Positions 9,417 through 17,505 of a stretch of DNA of 64,000 nucleotides are shown here, piece by piece; the first letter of the stretch is position 1; the number at the start of each line of letters is the position of its first letter. The notes under the pieces were generated by a model. It did not search any database. It saw only the letters and a program-made list of their open reading frames with translations, and was not told where the DNA came from. The DNA lies in the NCBI RefSeq assembly GCF_900112845.1, contig NZ_FONG01000002.1:186001-250000 (forward strand), given 5' to 3'. This stretch comes from Actinacidiphila alni (GTDB taxonomy: Bacteria > Actinomycetota > Actinomycetes > Streptomycetales > Streptomycetaceae). The translations under genes were made by a program, and so were the position numbers.

Positions 9417-10229
9417 TCAGGGGCGCGGGTCCGGGAGGCCGAGGACCCGGTCCCGCAGGACCGGGAACGCGGTCCGGGTGTCCTCGACACGCGACGGGTC
9501 CAGGTCGGCGGTGAGCGGCTGCTCCCCGGGCCCGGCCTCGGCGACGATCTCTCCCCAGGGATCGACGATGAGGCTGTGCCCGGCCTGCTCGACCCCCGAG
9601 TGGGTACCCGCCGTGCCGCAGGCCAGCACGTAGGACTGGGACTCGACGGCCCGGGCGCGGACGAGCAGCCGCCAGTGCGCGAGCCGGCGCATCGGCCAGC
9701 CCGCCGGGACGACCAGCGTCTGCGCCCCCGCGTCGAGCAGCAGCCGGAACTGCTCGGGGAAGCGGAGGTCGTAACAGGTGGCGAGCCCGACCACGGTCTG
9801 CGGCAGCCGGGCGGTGACGATGTGCCGCCCGGCCGCCATGAGTGCCGCCTCTCCCTGGTCGAAGCCGAACCGGTGGATCTTGCGGTAGGCGGCGGCCAGA
9901 ACTCCCTCGGGCGAGAACAGCAGCGAGGTGTTGAACAGTTCGCCGTCCGGGTCGCGTTCGACGACGGAACCGGCGTGCAGCCACACCCTCGCGTCGCGCG
10001 CCGCCGCCGCCATCGCCTCGGCGGTCGGGCCGTCGTCCGCCGGCTCCGCCTCGGCGGCGAAATCCTCGGCTGCGAAGGCACCGACCGTCCACAATTCGGG
10101 CAGCACGACAAGATCGGCGCCGGTCTGCGCCCGCACCATTGCGGCGACACGGTCGCGCCGCGCGGCGACCGATTCCTTCTGGTCCACGTCGATCTGAAGC
10201 AGCGTTGCGCGCACTTCCACACCGCCCAT
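9417..10229 (-). CDS. Carbon-nitrogen hydrolase (nitrilase superfamily, Nit2-like)
   Basis: The product is about 270 residues with the complete Glu-Lys-Cys triad: Glu in LPELW (about 45), Lys in YRKIHRFG (about 118) and Cys in ATCYDLRFPE (about 152). The sequence is nearest to the omega-amidase/Nit2 group, which hydrolyses small amides such as alpha-ketoglutaramate; the true substrate is not shown. The start is uncertain: ATG at 10229 is listed, but GTG codons just inside (VEVRATL) may be the real start because homologues usually begin close to that point. Confidence 0.88.
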   Translation of the reverse strand: MGGVEVRATLLQIDVDQKESVAARRDRVAAMVRAQTGADLVVLPELWTVGAFAAEDFAAEAEPADDGPTAEAMAAAARDARVWLHAGSVVERDPDGELFNTSLLFSPEGVLAAAYRKIHRFGFDQGEAALMAAGRHIVTARLPQTVVGLATCYDLRFPEQFRLLLDAGAQTLVVPAGWPMRRLAHWRLLVRARAVESQSYVLACGTAGTHSGVEQAGHSLIVDPWGEIVAEAGPGEQPLTADLDPSRVEDTRTAFPVLRDRVLGLPDPRP

Positions 10230-10347
10230 ACGTTGGGTCGTCAAGCCGGGCCTACCATCGTCACTCGAAAGCACTGCGTGGGCGCCCGCGCGCAGCGTAA
10301 CTTAGGCGCCAACCGCCACGACCGCGCACCGACCGTCGAGGGGTCCC

Positions 10348-11172
10348 GTGACCGTCCACAGCAAGCTCCAGCCGTACATCGACGCCTGGACCCACTCCAT
10401 AGAATCCATCAACGAACTGGTGTCCCCGCTGCCCGACGGAGCGTGGAACCACCCCACGGACTGCCCGTACTGGTCGGTCCGCGACGTCGTGTCCCACATC
10501 ATCGGTTTCGAGTGCGAACTGCTCGGCGACCCGCGCCCGATCCACACCCTCCCCAGCGATCTGCGGCACATCACCACCGAGTCGGCCCGCTACACCGAGG
10601 TCCCGGTCGACATCCGCCGCCACCACACGGCGCCGGAGATGACGTCCGAGCTGGAGTACACCATCATCCGCCGCTCGCGGCAGCTCAGGAACGAGTCGCG
10701 GCAGCCCGATGCCGAGGTCCGGTCGATCGGCGGCGGCGAGATCGTCCTCGAAGAGCAGCTCTGGAGCCGGGTCTTCGACGTCTGGGTGCACGAGCAGGAT
10801 CTGCGCCGGGCCCTCGACACCCCCGGCAACCTCGCGTCCCCCGGCGCCGTCCTGGCCCGTGACTACCTGCTGCGGTCGCTGCCGAAGCTGGTCGCCGAGG
10901 ACGCGGGTGCCAAGCCCGGTTCCGCCGTGGTGTTCGACGTGCACGGCCCGCTGGAATTCATGCGGACCGTCCGGGTGAACCCGGAGGGCCGCGGCACCAT
11001 CGACTCCGCCGTCTCCCTCGGCCCCGCCGTCACCTTCGTCGTGGACTGGGAGACCTTCCTGCGCCTCCTGACCGGCCGCGTGCGCCCGGCCGCCGTCGCG
11101 GACCACGTGAAGATCGAGGGCGACCGCGAACTGGCCGACGCGATCCTGGCGAACATCGCGGTCACGAAGTAG
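10348..11172 (+). CDS. Maleylpyruvate isomerase family mycothiol-dependent protein
   Basis: The 274-residue product has an N-terminal mycothiol-dependent (MDMPI/DinB-like) four-helix domain, with the signature YWSVRDVVSHIIGFE (about residues 49-63) and VFDVWVHEQDLRRALD (about 143-158). A sterol-carrier-like C-terminal domain of about 90 residues follows. The family uses mycothiol, the actinobacterial glutathione substitute, for isomerase or conjugation reactions; the substrate here is unknown. The GTG at 10348 follows a GAGGGG site. Confidence 0.88.
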   Translation: MTVHSKLQPYIDAWTHSIESINELVSPLPDGAWNHPTDCPYWSVRDVVSHIIGFECELLGDPRPIHTLPSDLRHITTESARYTEVPVDIRRHHTAPEMTSELEYTIIRRSRQLRNESRQPDAEVRSIGGGEIVLEEQLWSRVFDVWVHEQDLRRALDTPGNLASPGAVLARDYLLRSLPKLVAEDAGAKPGSAVVFDVHGPLEFMRTVRVNPEGRGTIDSAVSLGPAVTFVVDWETFLRLLTGRVRPAAVADHVKIEGDRELADAILANIAVTK

Positions 11173-11220
11173 CGCGCCGGCCGGGCCCCGCCCCATCCTG
11201 CTCGGCTGGCTGAGGCGGGG

Positions 11221-11895
11221 TCAGAATCCGATTGCCTCGCGGAGCAGCAGGACGGTGCCGCGCCCGGGGCGGGGCTCGGCGTTGAGGACGAGAAGGCGGC
11301 TGACGGCGCTGGGCCAGCCGTGGGCCGCCACGGTGCGTGCGGTCTCCAGCGGCAGACAGTGCTCCTCGACCCGTCGCAGTGCTGTCGCAAGGTCGGGCAC
11401 CACCTTCTGCGCCCCGACGATCCATATCGCGCGCGCGGCTCCGCCCGCGTAGCCGGGCAGTTGGCTCCCGCTGCCCGAGGCGATCACGAGTGAACCGGTC
11501 TCGGTGACCGCGGCGACGCTTCCCACGCTGATGTCGGGCACGGACGTCAGCCGGCGGATCAGATCGGCCTCGGTGGCTCGGTCCATGGCCAGGACGCGCG
11601 GCCTGACGGCGTCGTACCGGCCGCTGCCGTTGAGGTCCTCCTCTATCCCCGAGAGCCGCAGGGTCTCACTCGCACCGGTGAAGACGGTGGCCCCTTCGGG
11701 TATCAGCTCCTTCACACGCGCCCGCGCCGTCGCGGTGTCGTCGAGAATCTCCACGGCGAATCCGTGAGCGGTCAGCGCTTTCGCGGCGTGTTCGAGGCGC
11801 GGTGCGGGCGCGGGGTCGGTGTACCGCGTGGTCGGATTCGCGGACGCGGTCGGGTCGGTCGGTCCGGTCGGAGTGTTCGGCGTTGAAGTAGTCAT
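11221..11895 (-). CDS. LUD domain protein (LutC/YkgG-like)
   Basis: The 224-residue product has a low-complexity Thr/Pro-rich head (about 1-35) and then a LUD domain with GASETLRLSGI (about 86-96) and TETGSLVIASGSG (about 145-157), the substrate-pocket motifs of the LutC/YkgG family. LutC works with LutA and LutB in L-lactate oxidation, but neither partner is nearby, so a different oxidoreductase-associated role is likely. The ATG at 11895 is used; its ribosome site is weak. The gene is divergent from the ECF sigma gene and shares a 13-bp symmetrical site with it, so it is a candidate target of that sigma factor. Confidence 0.82.
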   Translation of the reverse strand: MTTSTPNTPTGPTDPTASANPTTRYTDPAPAPRLEHAAKALTAHGFAVEILDDTATARARVKELIPEGATVFTGASETLRLSGIEEDLNGSGRYDAVRPRVLAMDRATEADLIRRLTSVPDISVGSVAAVTETGSLVIASGSGSQLPGYAGGAARAIWIVGAQKVVPDLATALRRVEEHCLPLETARTVAAHGWPSAVSRLLVLNAEPRPGRGTVLLLREAIGF

Positions 11896-11960
11896 GAGGT
11901 CGGCGTGCTCTCTGCTCGGTGGGCGGTGTGTCCGTCTCATCTGTCCGACCACGCAGCCCG

Positions 11961-12009
11961 CCGAAATGTCAGGTCGAAAATTGGATGCGAGTTCCGCCTC
12001 ACATTTCGG
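11961..12009. promoter_or_regulatory. Symmetrical site between LUD and ECF41-type sigma genes
   Basis: CCGAAATGTCAGG at 11961-11973 faces CCGAAATGTGAGG on the other strand (12009-11997), a 13-bp inverted repeat with one mismatch and a 23-bp centre. Each arm contains TGT(C/G)A, similar to the TGTCA-type -35 element I recall for ECF41 promoters. This could be a pair of divergent sigma-dependent promoters or a repressor site. Confidence 0.45.
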
Positions 12010-12064
12010 GCCGCTGGTTGGTCGTAGTCGTGAGAGCAACCGCAACCGGGGGAGCCGGGGGATC

Positions 12065-13039
12065 ATGACCGATCGATCAACGCCAACATCGTCACAGGAA
12101 TCAGCGGAATCACCACGGGAGGAGGACAGCGTCGTCTCGCGCCAGGACAGGATCGCGGGTGAGAGAGGACATCTGATCAACATCGCTTACCGCCTGCTGG
12201 GTTCGCGGTCCGAGGCCGAGGATGCCGTCCAGGAGGCGTATGCCCGCTGGTACGCGATGTCCCAGGAGAAACAGGACGCCATCGAGTCGCCCGGCGCCTG
12301 GCTGACGACTGCCACAAGCCGGGTCTGCCTCAGCCAGCTCAAGTCCGCGCGGGCGCGACGCGAGTCCTATGTGGGTCCATGGATTCCCGAGCCGCTGCCC
12401 GACAACTCGGCATGGCTCACAGGCCGTGCCAACGGAATAGCGGTTGACCCCGCCGACCGGATCACGCTGGACGAGTCCGTCGCCATGGCCTTTCTGGTCC
12501 TGCTGGATTCGATGACTCCGGCCGAGCGCGTGGCGTTCATACTGCACGACATCTTCTGCCTGACCTTCGCCGAAGTGTCCGAGATCATCGGCCGGACGCC
12601 GGCGGCCTGCCGTCAGCTGGCCTCGTCGGCGCGGCGACGTGTGCGCACGGCGCGGGCGCCCTCGGCAACGCCGGCCCGGCACGCGCAAGTGGTCAGGGAG
12701 TTCAAGCGGGCGTGGGAGGCCAAGGACATCGCCACCCTGGTCGATCTGCTGGATCCGGAGGCCACGGCGTGCGCCGACAGCGGCGGTCTCGCGGAGACGT
12801 TCCCCGAGCCCATCCAGGGGGCGGAGTCGATCGCACGCGCCTGGGCCGATCTCGCCGGGCGGGTGTCGGAGGACATATCGCTTCTGGAGCGCCTGATCAA
12901 TGGTCAGCTCGCGGTGGTGGCCGAGCGAAAGGGGCAACCGGTGTCGGTGTTCACGTTCGATGTCGCCGACGACCGGGTCCGGCACATCTGGGTCACGGCC
13001 AATCCCAGGAAGATCCAGTTCTTCTACTCGCCGAACTGA
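12065..13039 (+). CDS. ECF41-type RNA polymerase sigma factor with SnoaL-like C-terminal domain
   Basis: The product is 324 residues. Region sigma-2 (about 28-95) has HLINIAYRLLGSRSEAEDAVQEAY. A linker with YVGPWIPEPL (about 105-114) matches the conserved WLPEP hallmark of the group. Sigma-4 (about 140-195) has LDSMTPAERVAFILHDIF and FAEVSEIIGRT. A SnoaL/NTF2-like extension (about 205-315) is thought to control the sigma core without a separate anti-sigma factor. The family DGGGK loop is altered here to DSGGL and the terminal NPDKL motif to NPRKI. The ATG at 12065 follows GGGGGA. The usual COE-type neighbour gene is absent; a LUD gene takes the divergent position. Confidence 0.9.
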   Translation: MTDRSTPTSSQESAESPREEDSVVSRQDRIAGERGHLINIAYRLLGSRSEAEDAVQEAYARWYAMSQEKQDAIESPGAWLTTATSRVCLSQLKSARARRESYVGPWIPEPLPDNSAWLTGRANGIAVDPADRITLDESVAMAFLVLLDSMTPAERVAFILHDIFCLTFAEVSEIIGRTPAACRQLASSARRRVRTARAPSATPARHAQVVREFKRAWEAKDIATLVDLLDPEATACADSGGLAETFPEPIQGAESIARAWADLAGRVSEDISLLERLINGQLAVVAERKGQPVSVFTFDVADDRVRHIWVTANPRKIQFFYSPN

Positions 13040-13064
13040 CCAGTGGCGGACGGCCTCCGTCCCA

Positions 13065-13092
13065 CCCACGCGGGCCACGTCACCCGCGTGGG
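13065..13092. terminator. Hairpin between convergent sigma and MFS genes
   Basis: A perfect 10-bp stem (CCCACGCGGG at 13065-13074, complement at 13083-13092) has an 8-nt loop. Confidence 0.7.
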
Positions 13093-13138
13093 CCCGGGCC
13101 CGCACGCGCCCGGTGCTCCCCGCGTCCTCCCGGGGTGG

Positions 13139-14473
13139 CTAGTCGGAGGTGACCGTCGCCGTCAGGCGGTGAACGCTTTCGATGCGGCTGACCGCGATCC
13201 GCTCCCGTTCCAGCCGTTCGGCACGGCGGCGGAGCCGGAGGATCTGGAAGGTGCCGACAGCCTGGAGGACGAAGACACTGCTCCACGCGACCCGGTAGTT
13301 GTCGCCGGTGCCGTCGAGGAGCAGGCCGATGGCCAGGAGGGTGAGGACGGAGGCGGTGAAGCCGCCGATGTTGACGATGCCGGAGGCGGTGCCGAAGCGC
13401 TCCGGCGGGTTGGCGGGACGGGCGAAGTCGAAGCCGATCATCGAGGCGGGGCCGCATGCGCCGAGCACCACGCACAGGGTGATCAGCAGCCAGAGCGGGT
13501 CGTCGCCGCCGGGCCAGCCGATCGTCGCGGCCCAGGCGCCGGCGGTGGCCGCAATGACCCCGAGGGTCAGGGGCATCCGGGCGCCGTGGTGCCGGGAGAT
13601 GAGCTGCCCGAAGACCATGCCGAAGACCATGTTGGCGACGACGACCAGGGTGAGCAGGCCGCCCGCGGCGCCGCGCGACATGCCTTGGTCCTCGACCAGG
13701 AAGGGCAGGCCCCACAGCAGCAGGAACACCATGCCGGAGAACTGGGTGGTGAAGTGGGTCCACATGCCGAGCCGGGTGCCGGGCTCGCGCCAGGCGTCGG
13801 CGATCTGCCGGCGGACGTACTGCAGGCCCGCGTGCTCGGCCGGAGCGGGCTCGTAGCCTTCGGGGTGGTCCTTGAGGAAGAGCGCGACCAGGACGAGGAC
13901 GGCGGCGCCGCCGATCGCGGTGCCGAGGAAGGTGGGGGTCCAGCCCGCCGAGTGCAGCAGCCGCGACAGGGCGACGGTCGACACGAGGTTGCCGGCGACA
14001 CCGAAGAGGGCGGCGCCCTGGGCGATCATCGGGCCGCGTCTGGCGGGGAACCAGCGGGAGCCGAGCCGCAGCACACTCACGAAGGTCATCGCGTCGCCGC
14101 AGCCCAGCACAGCACGGGCGGCGAGTGCCATGCCGTAGGAGTGGGAGAGGGCGAACGCGCCCTGTCCGAGGGTGAAAAGGGTGGCCCCGAGCAGCAGCAC
14201 CTTCTTGGTGCCGAGCCGGTCGACCATCAGGCCGACGGGTATCTGCATGCCCGCATAGACCAGGACCTGGAGGATGGAGAAGCTGGACAGCGCGGAGGCA
14301 CCGATGTGGAAGCGGTCGGCGGCGTCGATGCCCGCGACGCCGAGGCTGGTGCGGTGGACGACGGCGACCAGATAGACGGAGGTGCCGACGCCCCACACCA
14401 GGGCGGCATGCCGGCCGCCGGGTGGGTCGCCGGGCAGGGGCCGCCCCGCGGAGGAGGCGAGGCCGCGGGTCAC
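13139..14473 (-). CDS. MFS transporter
   Basis: The 444-residue product has about 12 predicted membrane helices and the MFS loop 2-3 signature GLMVDRLGTKKVL (about residues 75-87), plus a second-half GQLISRHHGARMPL. It belongs to the large proton-driven organic anion/drug-type MFS group; the substrate cannot be assigned. The GTG at 14473 overlaps the TGA of the upstream GntR gene (GTGA), so the two are co-transcribed and translationally coupled. The GntR protein probably senses the transported compound or its metabolite. Confidence 0.88.
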   Translation of the reverse strand: MTRGLASSAGRPLPGDPPGGRHAALVWGVGTSVYLVAVVHRTSLGVAGIDAADRFHIGASALSSFSILQVLVYAGMQIPVGLMVDRLGTKKVLLLGATLFTLGQGAFALSHSYGMALAARAVLGCGDAMTFVSVLRLGSRWFPARRGPMIAQGAALFGVAGNLVSTVALSRLLHSAGWTPTFLGTAIGGAAVLVLVALFLKDHPEGYEPAPAEHAGLQYVRRQIADAWREPGTRLGMWTHFTTQFSGMVFLLLWGLPFLVEDQGMSRGAAGGLLTLVVVANMVFGMVFGQLISRHHGARMPLTLGVIAATAGAWAATIGWPGGDDPLWLLITLCVVLGACGPASMIGFDFARPANPPERFGTASGIVNIGGFTASVLTLLAIGLLLDGTGDNYRVAWSSVFVLQAVGTFQILRLRRRAERLERERIAVSRIESVHRLTATVTSD

Positions 14474-15162
14474 GACCGGCTCCAGGGTTCGCCGGTGGCG
14501 AGCACCTTCACCCACGAGACATGGCGCTGGACGATGTCGGCGGCCGTGTCGGCGGCACCGTCCCTGAGCGCTTCGAGGATCTCGGTGTGCTCGGCGATGT
14601 TCTTCGCCACCCGGCCCGGTTCGGCGTGCATGGTGGCCACGCCCATCCGCAGCTGGCGGTCCCTGAGCTGGTCGTAGAGGTGCGCGAGGATGCGGTTGCC
14701 GGCGGCGCGGACGATTTCGGCGTGGAAGCAGCGGTCGGCGACGGCGAAGGCGGCGAGGTCACCGGCGGCGGCGTGGCCGCGCTGCTCGGCGAGCGACTCC
14801 TCCAGGCTGGTGATGAGTTGCGGCGGCACGGCGCCGACGACCTTGGCCACGGAGTGCTGTTCCACCAGCAGCCGGGTCTCCACGACGTCGGCGATCTCCT
14901 GGGCGGACACCGGGAGCACCAGGGCGCCCTTCTTCGGGTAGAGCTTGATCAGCCCTTCCGCCTCCAGCCGCAGCAGCGCCTCGCGGACGGGGGTGCGCGA
15001 GACGCCGACGGTGTCGGCGAGGTCGCCTTCGGTGAGAAGGGTGCCACCTTCGTAACTGCGGTCCAGGACACCGGCCTTGACATGGAGATAGACGCGCTCG
15101 GCCGCGGGCGGTGACTTGACGGCGGTAGTGGTGGGAGGCGTGGGGAGGGTGGTGGCATCCAT
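14470..15162 (-). CDS. GntR family regulator (FadR/FCD type)
   Basis: The 230-residue product has a winged helix-turn-helix at about 23-90 (TEGDLADTVGVSRTPVREALLRLEAEGLI) and a C-terminal all-helical FCD ligand domain at about 95-220, with the Asp/His metal-site residues spread in DRCFHAEIV and EHTEILEAL. It is the first gene of a two-gene operon with the MFS transporter. A perfect 7-2-7 palindrome runs into its start codon, which points to autorepression. No Shine-Dalgarno sequence is visible before the ATG. Confidence 0.9.
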   Translation of the reverse strand: MDATTLPTPPTTTAVKSPPAAERVYLHVKAGVLDRSYEGGTLLTEGDLADTVGVSRTPVREALLRLEAEGLIKLYPKKGALVLPVSAQEIADVVETRLLVEQHSVAKVVGAVPPQLITSLEESLAEQRGHAAAGDLAAFAVADRCFHAEIVRAAGNRILAHLYDQLRDRQLRMGVATMHAEPGRVAKNIAEHTEILEALRDGAADTAADIVQRHVSWVKVLATGEPWSRS

Positions 15163-15176
15163 GATGCACGCATCAT
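15161..15176 (-). promoter_or_regulatory. Palindromic operator overlapping the gntR start codon
   Basis: ATGATGC at 15161-15167 and GCATCAT at 15170-15176 form a perfect 7-bp inverted repeat with a 2-nt centre, overlapping the start codon (15160-15162). On the minus strand TATGAT, a -10-like hexamer, ends 9 nt before the ATG, so transcription may be leaderless. Confidence 0.6.
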
Positions 15177-15249
15177 AGATACAACAGACGGACCGCCGGT
15201 ACGGGCGTCCGGATGGTGGACCATCGAGGACCCGAAATGCCCTTTTTGG

Positions 15250-15645
15250 TCAGGGAATCGACGGGAGGACGTCGCCGGGTACGGCTCGGACCCAGACCCG
15301 GTCGGGGGTGAGATAGGCGTCGAGGGCCAAGTCCGCGTCGCGGAGGGCCTGCTCGAAGTCCTCGGTGGTGAGGGGCCGGGAGAGGAAGGTCTGGGTCCAG
15401 CGGGCCAGCATCGCGGCGGACTCGTCGACGGCGGTGACGTCGAAGCCCCGAGCGATCAGTGGATGCGTCACCCGCCCGGCGCCGGAACCGAGTTCGAGGA
15501 TCCGCGCCCCTGCGGGGACGGCCGCGGCGATGACGTCGGGTTCCGTGCCGACCGGCAGCCGCCCGTACAGTTCCACCGCGCACCCGTCGGGCGTGAACTC
15601 GCCCGGCCCCGTGCCCTGATGCCCCGCCCGCAGCTCCTGGCCCAT
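15250..15645 (-). pseudogene. Internally deleted SAM-dependent methyltransferase
   Basis: The reading frame (about 131 residues) starts like a class I SAM methyltransferase, with ILELGSGAGRVTHPL (motif I, about 42-56) and VTAVDESAAML (motif post-I). It then jumps directly to WTQTFLSRPLTTEDF and YLTPDRVWVRAVP, which belong to the far C-terminus of this family. About 100 residues containing motifs II and III appear to be missing, in frame, so catalysis is unlikely. The start is unclear (ATG at 15645, 15654 or 15669). It follows the DUF6630-like gene closely and was probably its operon partner. Confidence 0.65.
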
Positions 15646-15677
15646 ACCGGCCATCGGAACACGGCCCATCCGATGGA

Positions 15678-16232
15678 TCAAGCGGTTCCGCCGCCGAGAT
15701 GCCAGGCCGCGAAGCCCGCGCGGGCCGCGAGCGCCGTCAGCTCCCCGGCCAGCCGGGCCGGGAGGCACACCACCGGATAGCAGTCCGACTCGATGTCGAG
15801 GACGGCCAGTGCCTTGCCGACCTCGCCGTAGTGCCGACCGCAGAGCTCCAGGAATTCATGGGTCGGCAGCTCCGCCCCTGCGGTCCCGAGGAGCGCCAAG
15901 GGGTCGACGGAGGGCCGGGACTCCAGACGGCCGAGCTGCCAATGGATCTCGTCGGGGTCTTCTTTCCAGTCGAATTCGGCGAGCAGCCTCCGGTCGTCGA
16001 GCGCGTTCACCAGGGCGATCCAGGGGAGGCCGGGAAACGGCCCGTCGATCCCCCGGTCGTCAAGTCGGTCCGCGTGCGCGCGGACGAAGCCGGCGGGGTC
16101 GTCATGGGCGTGCAGCACCTGCTCGGCGACGCCCGGTATGCCGGGGGCGAGCAGCGCCGCCACGGCTTCGAGTGCGGAGCGTACGGTCCCGGCGTCGGGC
16201 GCGGGCGCCGGCTCGGGTGCGGATTCGGTCAC
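15678..16232 (-). CDS. DUF6630-like hypothetical protein
   Basis: The 184-residue acidic cytoplasmic protein begins with a Pro/Ala-rich tail, then a helical domain. Recognisable segments are LPWIALVNALDDRRLLAEFDWKED (in part) and LAVLDIESDCYPVVCLP, which resemble DUF6630 proteins of unknown function. The start is a GTG at 16232. Nothing catalytic was recognised. It lies upstream of the deleted methyltransferase on the same strand and is divergent from the SDR gene, from which it is separated by a strong palindrome. Confidence 0.55.
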   Translation of the reverse strand: MTESAPEPAPAPDAGTVRSALEAVAALLAPGIPGVAEQVLHAHDDPAGFVRAHADRLDDRGIDGPFPGLPWIALVNALDDRRLLAEFDWKEDPDEIHWQLGRLESRPSVDPLALLGTAGAELPTHEFLELCGRHYGEVGKALAVLDIESDCYPVVCLPARLAGELTALAARAGFAAWHLGGGTA

Positions 16233-16358
16233 GGTGGCTCCTGGCGGGAGGAAGGTGCCGGGGCAGGGAGAAGGGGCGGGGGCAGGTTACCCGTCGGCGG
16301 TGGCGAGGAGATCGTGGGCGGCGGTCGAGGCGGACGACGTCGCCGCGATACGCCTGAC

Positions 16359-16390
16359 GTACGCTAGACGCAACGTGGCGTCTAGCGTAC
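16359..16390. promoter_or_regulatory. Strong palindromic operator before the SDR gene
   Basis: GTACGCTAGACGC at 16359-16371 is repeated inverted at 16378-16390 with a 6-nt centre (AACGTG), a perfect 13-bp dyad ending 26 bp before the SDR start. Size and symmetry fit a TetR-type operator. No TetR gene lies next to it, so the repressor would be encoded elsewhere. Confidence 0.65.
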
Positions 16391-16416
16391 GGCGCCCGGA
16401 CACCGGAGGTACCCGC

Positions 16417-17145
16417 ATGACCGGCACCGACCACATCCACCACGACCACCAGACCCGCCAGGCCCTGATCATCGGCGCGTCCCGGGGGCTCGGCCTCGTC
16501 CTCGCCGGGGAGCTGGCCGGGCGCGGCTGGCAGGTCATCGCCACGGCACGCCAGGATCCCGGAGGCGGCGGTGAATTGCGGGGCGCAGCCGATGCCTCGG
16601 GTGGGCGGCTGACCGTGGAGTCGCTGGAGATGACCGACTCCGACGACCTGGCCGCACTCCGGAAGCGGCTCGACGGGCGCCGCCTCGATCTGCTCTTCGT
16701 CAACGCCGCCATCGACCGGGGCGGCGAGCTGCCCATCGACCGGGTCCCGGACGAGATGTTCACCGAGGTGATGATCACCAACGCGCTGAGTCCGCTGCGG
16801 GCCCTCGAAGCGCTGCGCGACCTGGTGCCGGCCGGCGGCACCGTCGCCGTCATGTCGTCGGAGCAGGGCAGCGTCTCGCTCAACACCGAAGGGGGCTACG
16901 AGCTGTACAAGGCCAGCAAGGCCGCGCTCAACCAGTTGATGCGCAGCTACGCCACCCGGCACGCCGACGACGGTCACACCAAGCTGCTCATCGACCCCGG
17001 CCACAACCGCACCCGGCTCGGCGGCCCCGACGCGCCGCTCGACCCCCACGACACCGTCCCCGCCGTCGTGGACGTCCTCGAATCCCGCTCCGGCGCCCCG
17101 GGCCTGCACTTCCTGGACCGGCACGGCGAGCCCGTGCCCTGGTAG
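16417..17145 (+). CDS. Short-chain dehydrogenase/reductase (SDR)
   Basis: The 242-residue product is a classical SDR with a Rossmann cofactor motif GASRGLG (about 21-27), FVNAAI in place of the usual NNAG (about 93-98), a catalytic YKASK (about 164-168) and a DPGHNRT loop after it. It should be an NAD(P)-dependent oxidoreductase of a small carbonyl or hydroxyl compound; the substrate is unknown. A His-rich stretch (HIHHDHQ) near the N-terminus is unusual. GGAGGT lies 6 nt before the ATG. Expression is probably controlled by the palindrome just upstream. Confidence 0.9.
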   Translation: MTGTDHIHHDHQTRQALIIGASRGLGLVLAGELAGRGWQVIATARQDPGGGGELRGAADASGGRLTVESLEMTDSDDLAALRKRLDGRRLDLLFVNAAIDRGGELPIDRVPDEMFTEVMITNALSPLRALEALRDLVPAGGTVAVMSSEQGSVSLNTEGGYELYKASKAALNQLMRSYATRHADDGHTKLLIDPGHNRTRLGGPDAPLDPHDTVPAVVDVLESRSGAPGLHFLDRHGEPVPW

Positions 17146-17158
17146 CTCCGGCCGTCAG

Positions 17159-17202
17159 ATCCGCCCATAGCGCCGGGCCCGGGCCCGGCGCTATGGGCGG
17201 AT
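17159..17202. terminator. Perfect 22-bp dyad overlapping a stop codon
   Basis: ATCCGCCCATAGCGCCGGGCCC (17159-17180, written here as one arm) is followed immediately by its exact complement to 17202, with no unpaired loop by design. It lies after the SDR gene and includes the last codons and TAG of the convergent small membrane gene, so it can serve both. Confidence 0.8.
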
Positions 17203-17385
17203 GGTGCTGACCAGGGACGCGGTGGAGTTCATCGTGGACTGGATCGTCGGGGCCAGACTGGAGGAGGCGAGGCAGAAGCCGAGGAGCACGCAGGTCACGG
17301 CGTGGCTGGGCTTGAGGGACTTGTTGCGCATCATCAGGGCGGTCAGGACGAGCAGCAGCAGGACGACGGAAACGGAGACGACCAT
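17191..17385 (-). CDS. Small two-helix membrane protein
   Basis: This is a 64-residue protein with two hydrophobic helices (about 1-19, MVVSVSVVLLLLVLTALM, and about 32-48) separated by a basic loop (RNKSLKPSH), and a polar tail ending STIRP. I do not recognise a named family; short membrane proteins of this pattern are common in Streptomyces. The ATG at 17385 is preferred over one six codons upstream because the first helix then starts directly. Its stop codon lies inside the bidirectional dyad. Confidence 0.6.
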   Translation of the reverse strand: MVVSVSVVLLLLVLTALMMRNKSLKPSHAVTCVLLGFCLASSSLAPTIQSTMNSTASLVSTIRP

Positions 17386-17435
17386 ACGGCGATGGCAGCA
17401 CAAAAGGGGACGGACCGGGAGTAAAAACGCATGAC

Positions 17436-17469
17436 GGAGGGCCCGGACGTTTGTGCGTCCGGGCCCTCC
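17436..17469 (-). terminator. Terminator of the first bkd operon
   Basis: A perfect 14-bp stem (GGAGGGCCCGGACG at 17436-17449, complement at 17456-17469) with loop TTTGTG lies just after the E2 gene on the minus strand. Confidence 0.78.
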
Positions 17470-17505
17470 CTACGGGTGATGCCGAGCCGGTGGCTCCGCT
17501 GGGTG

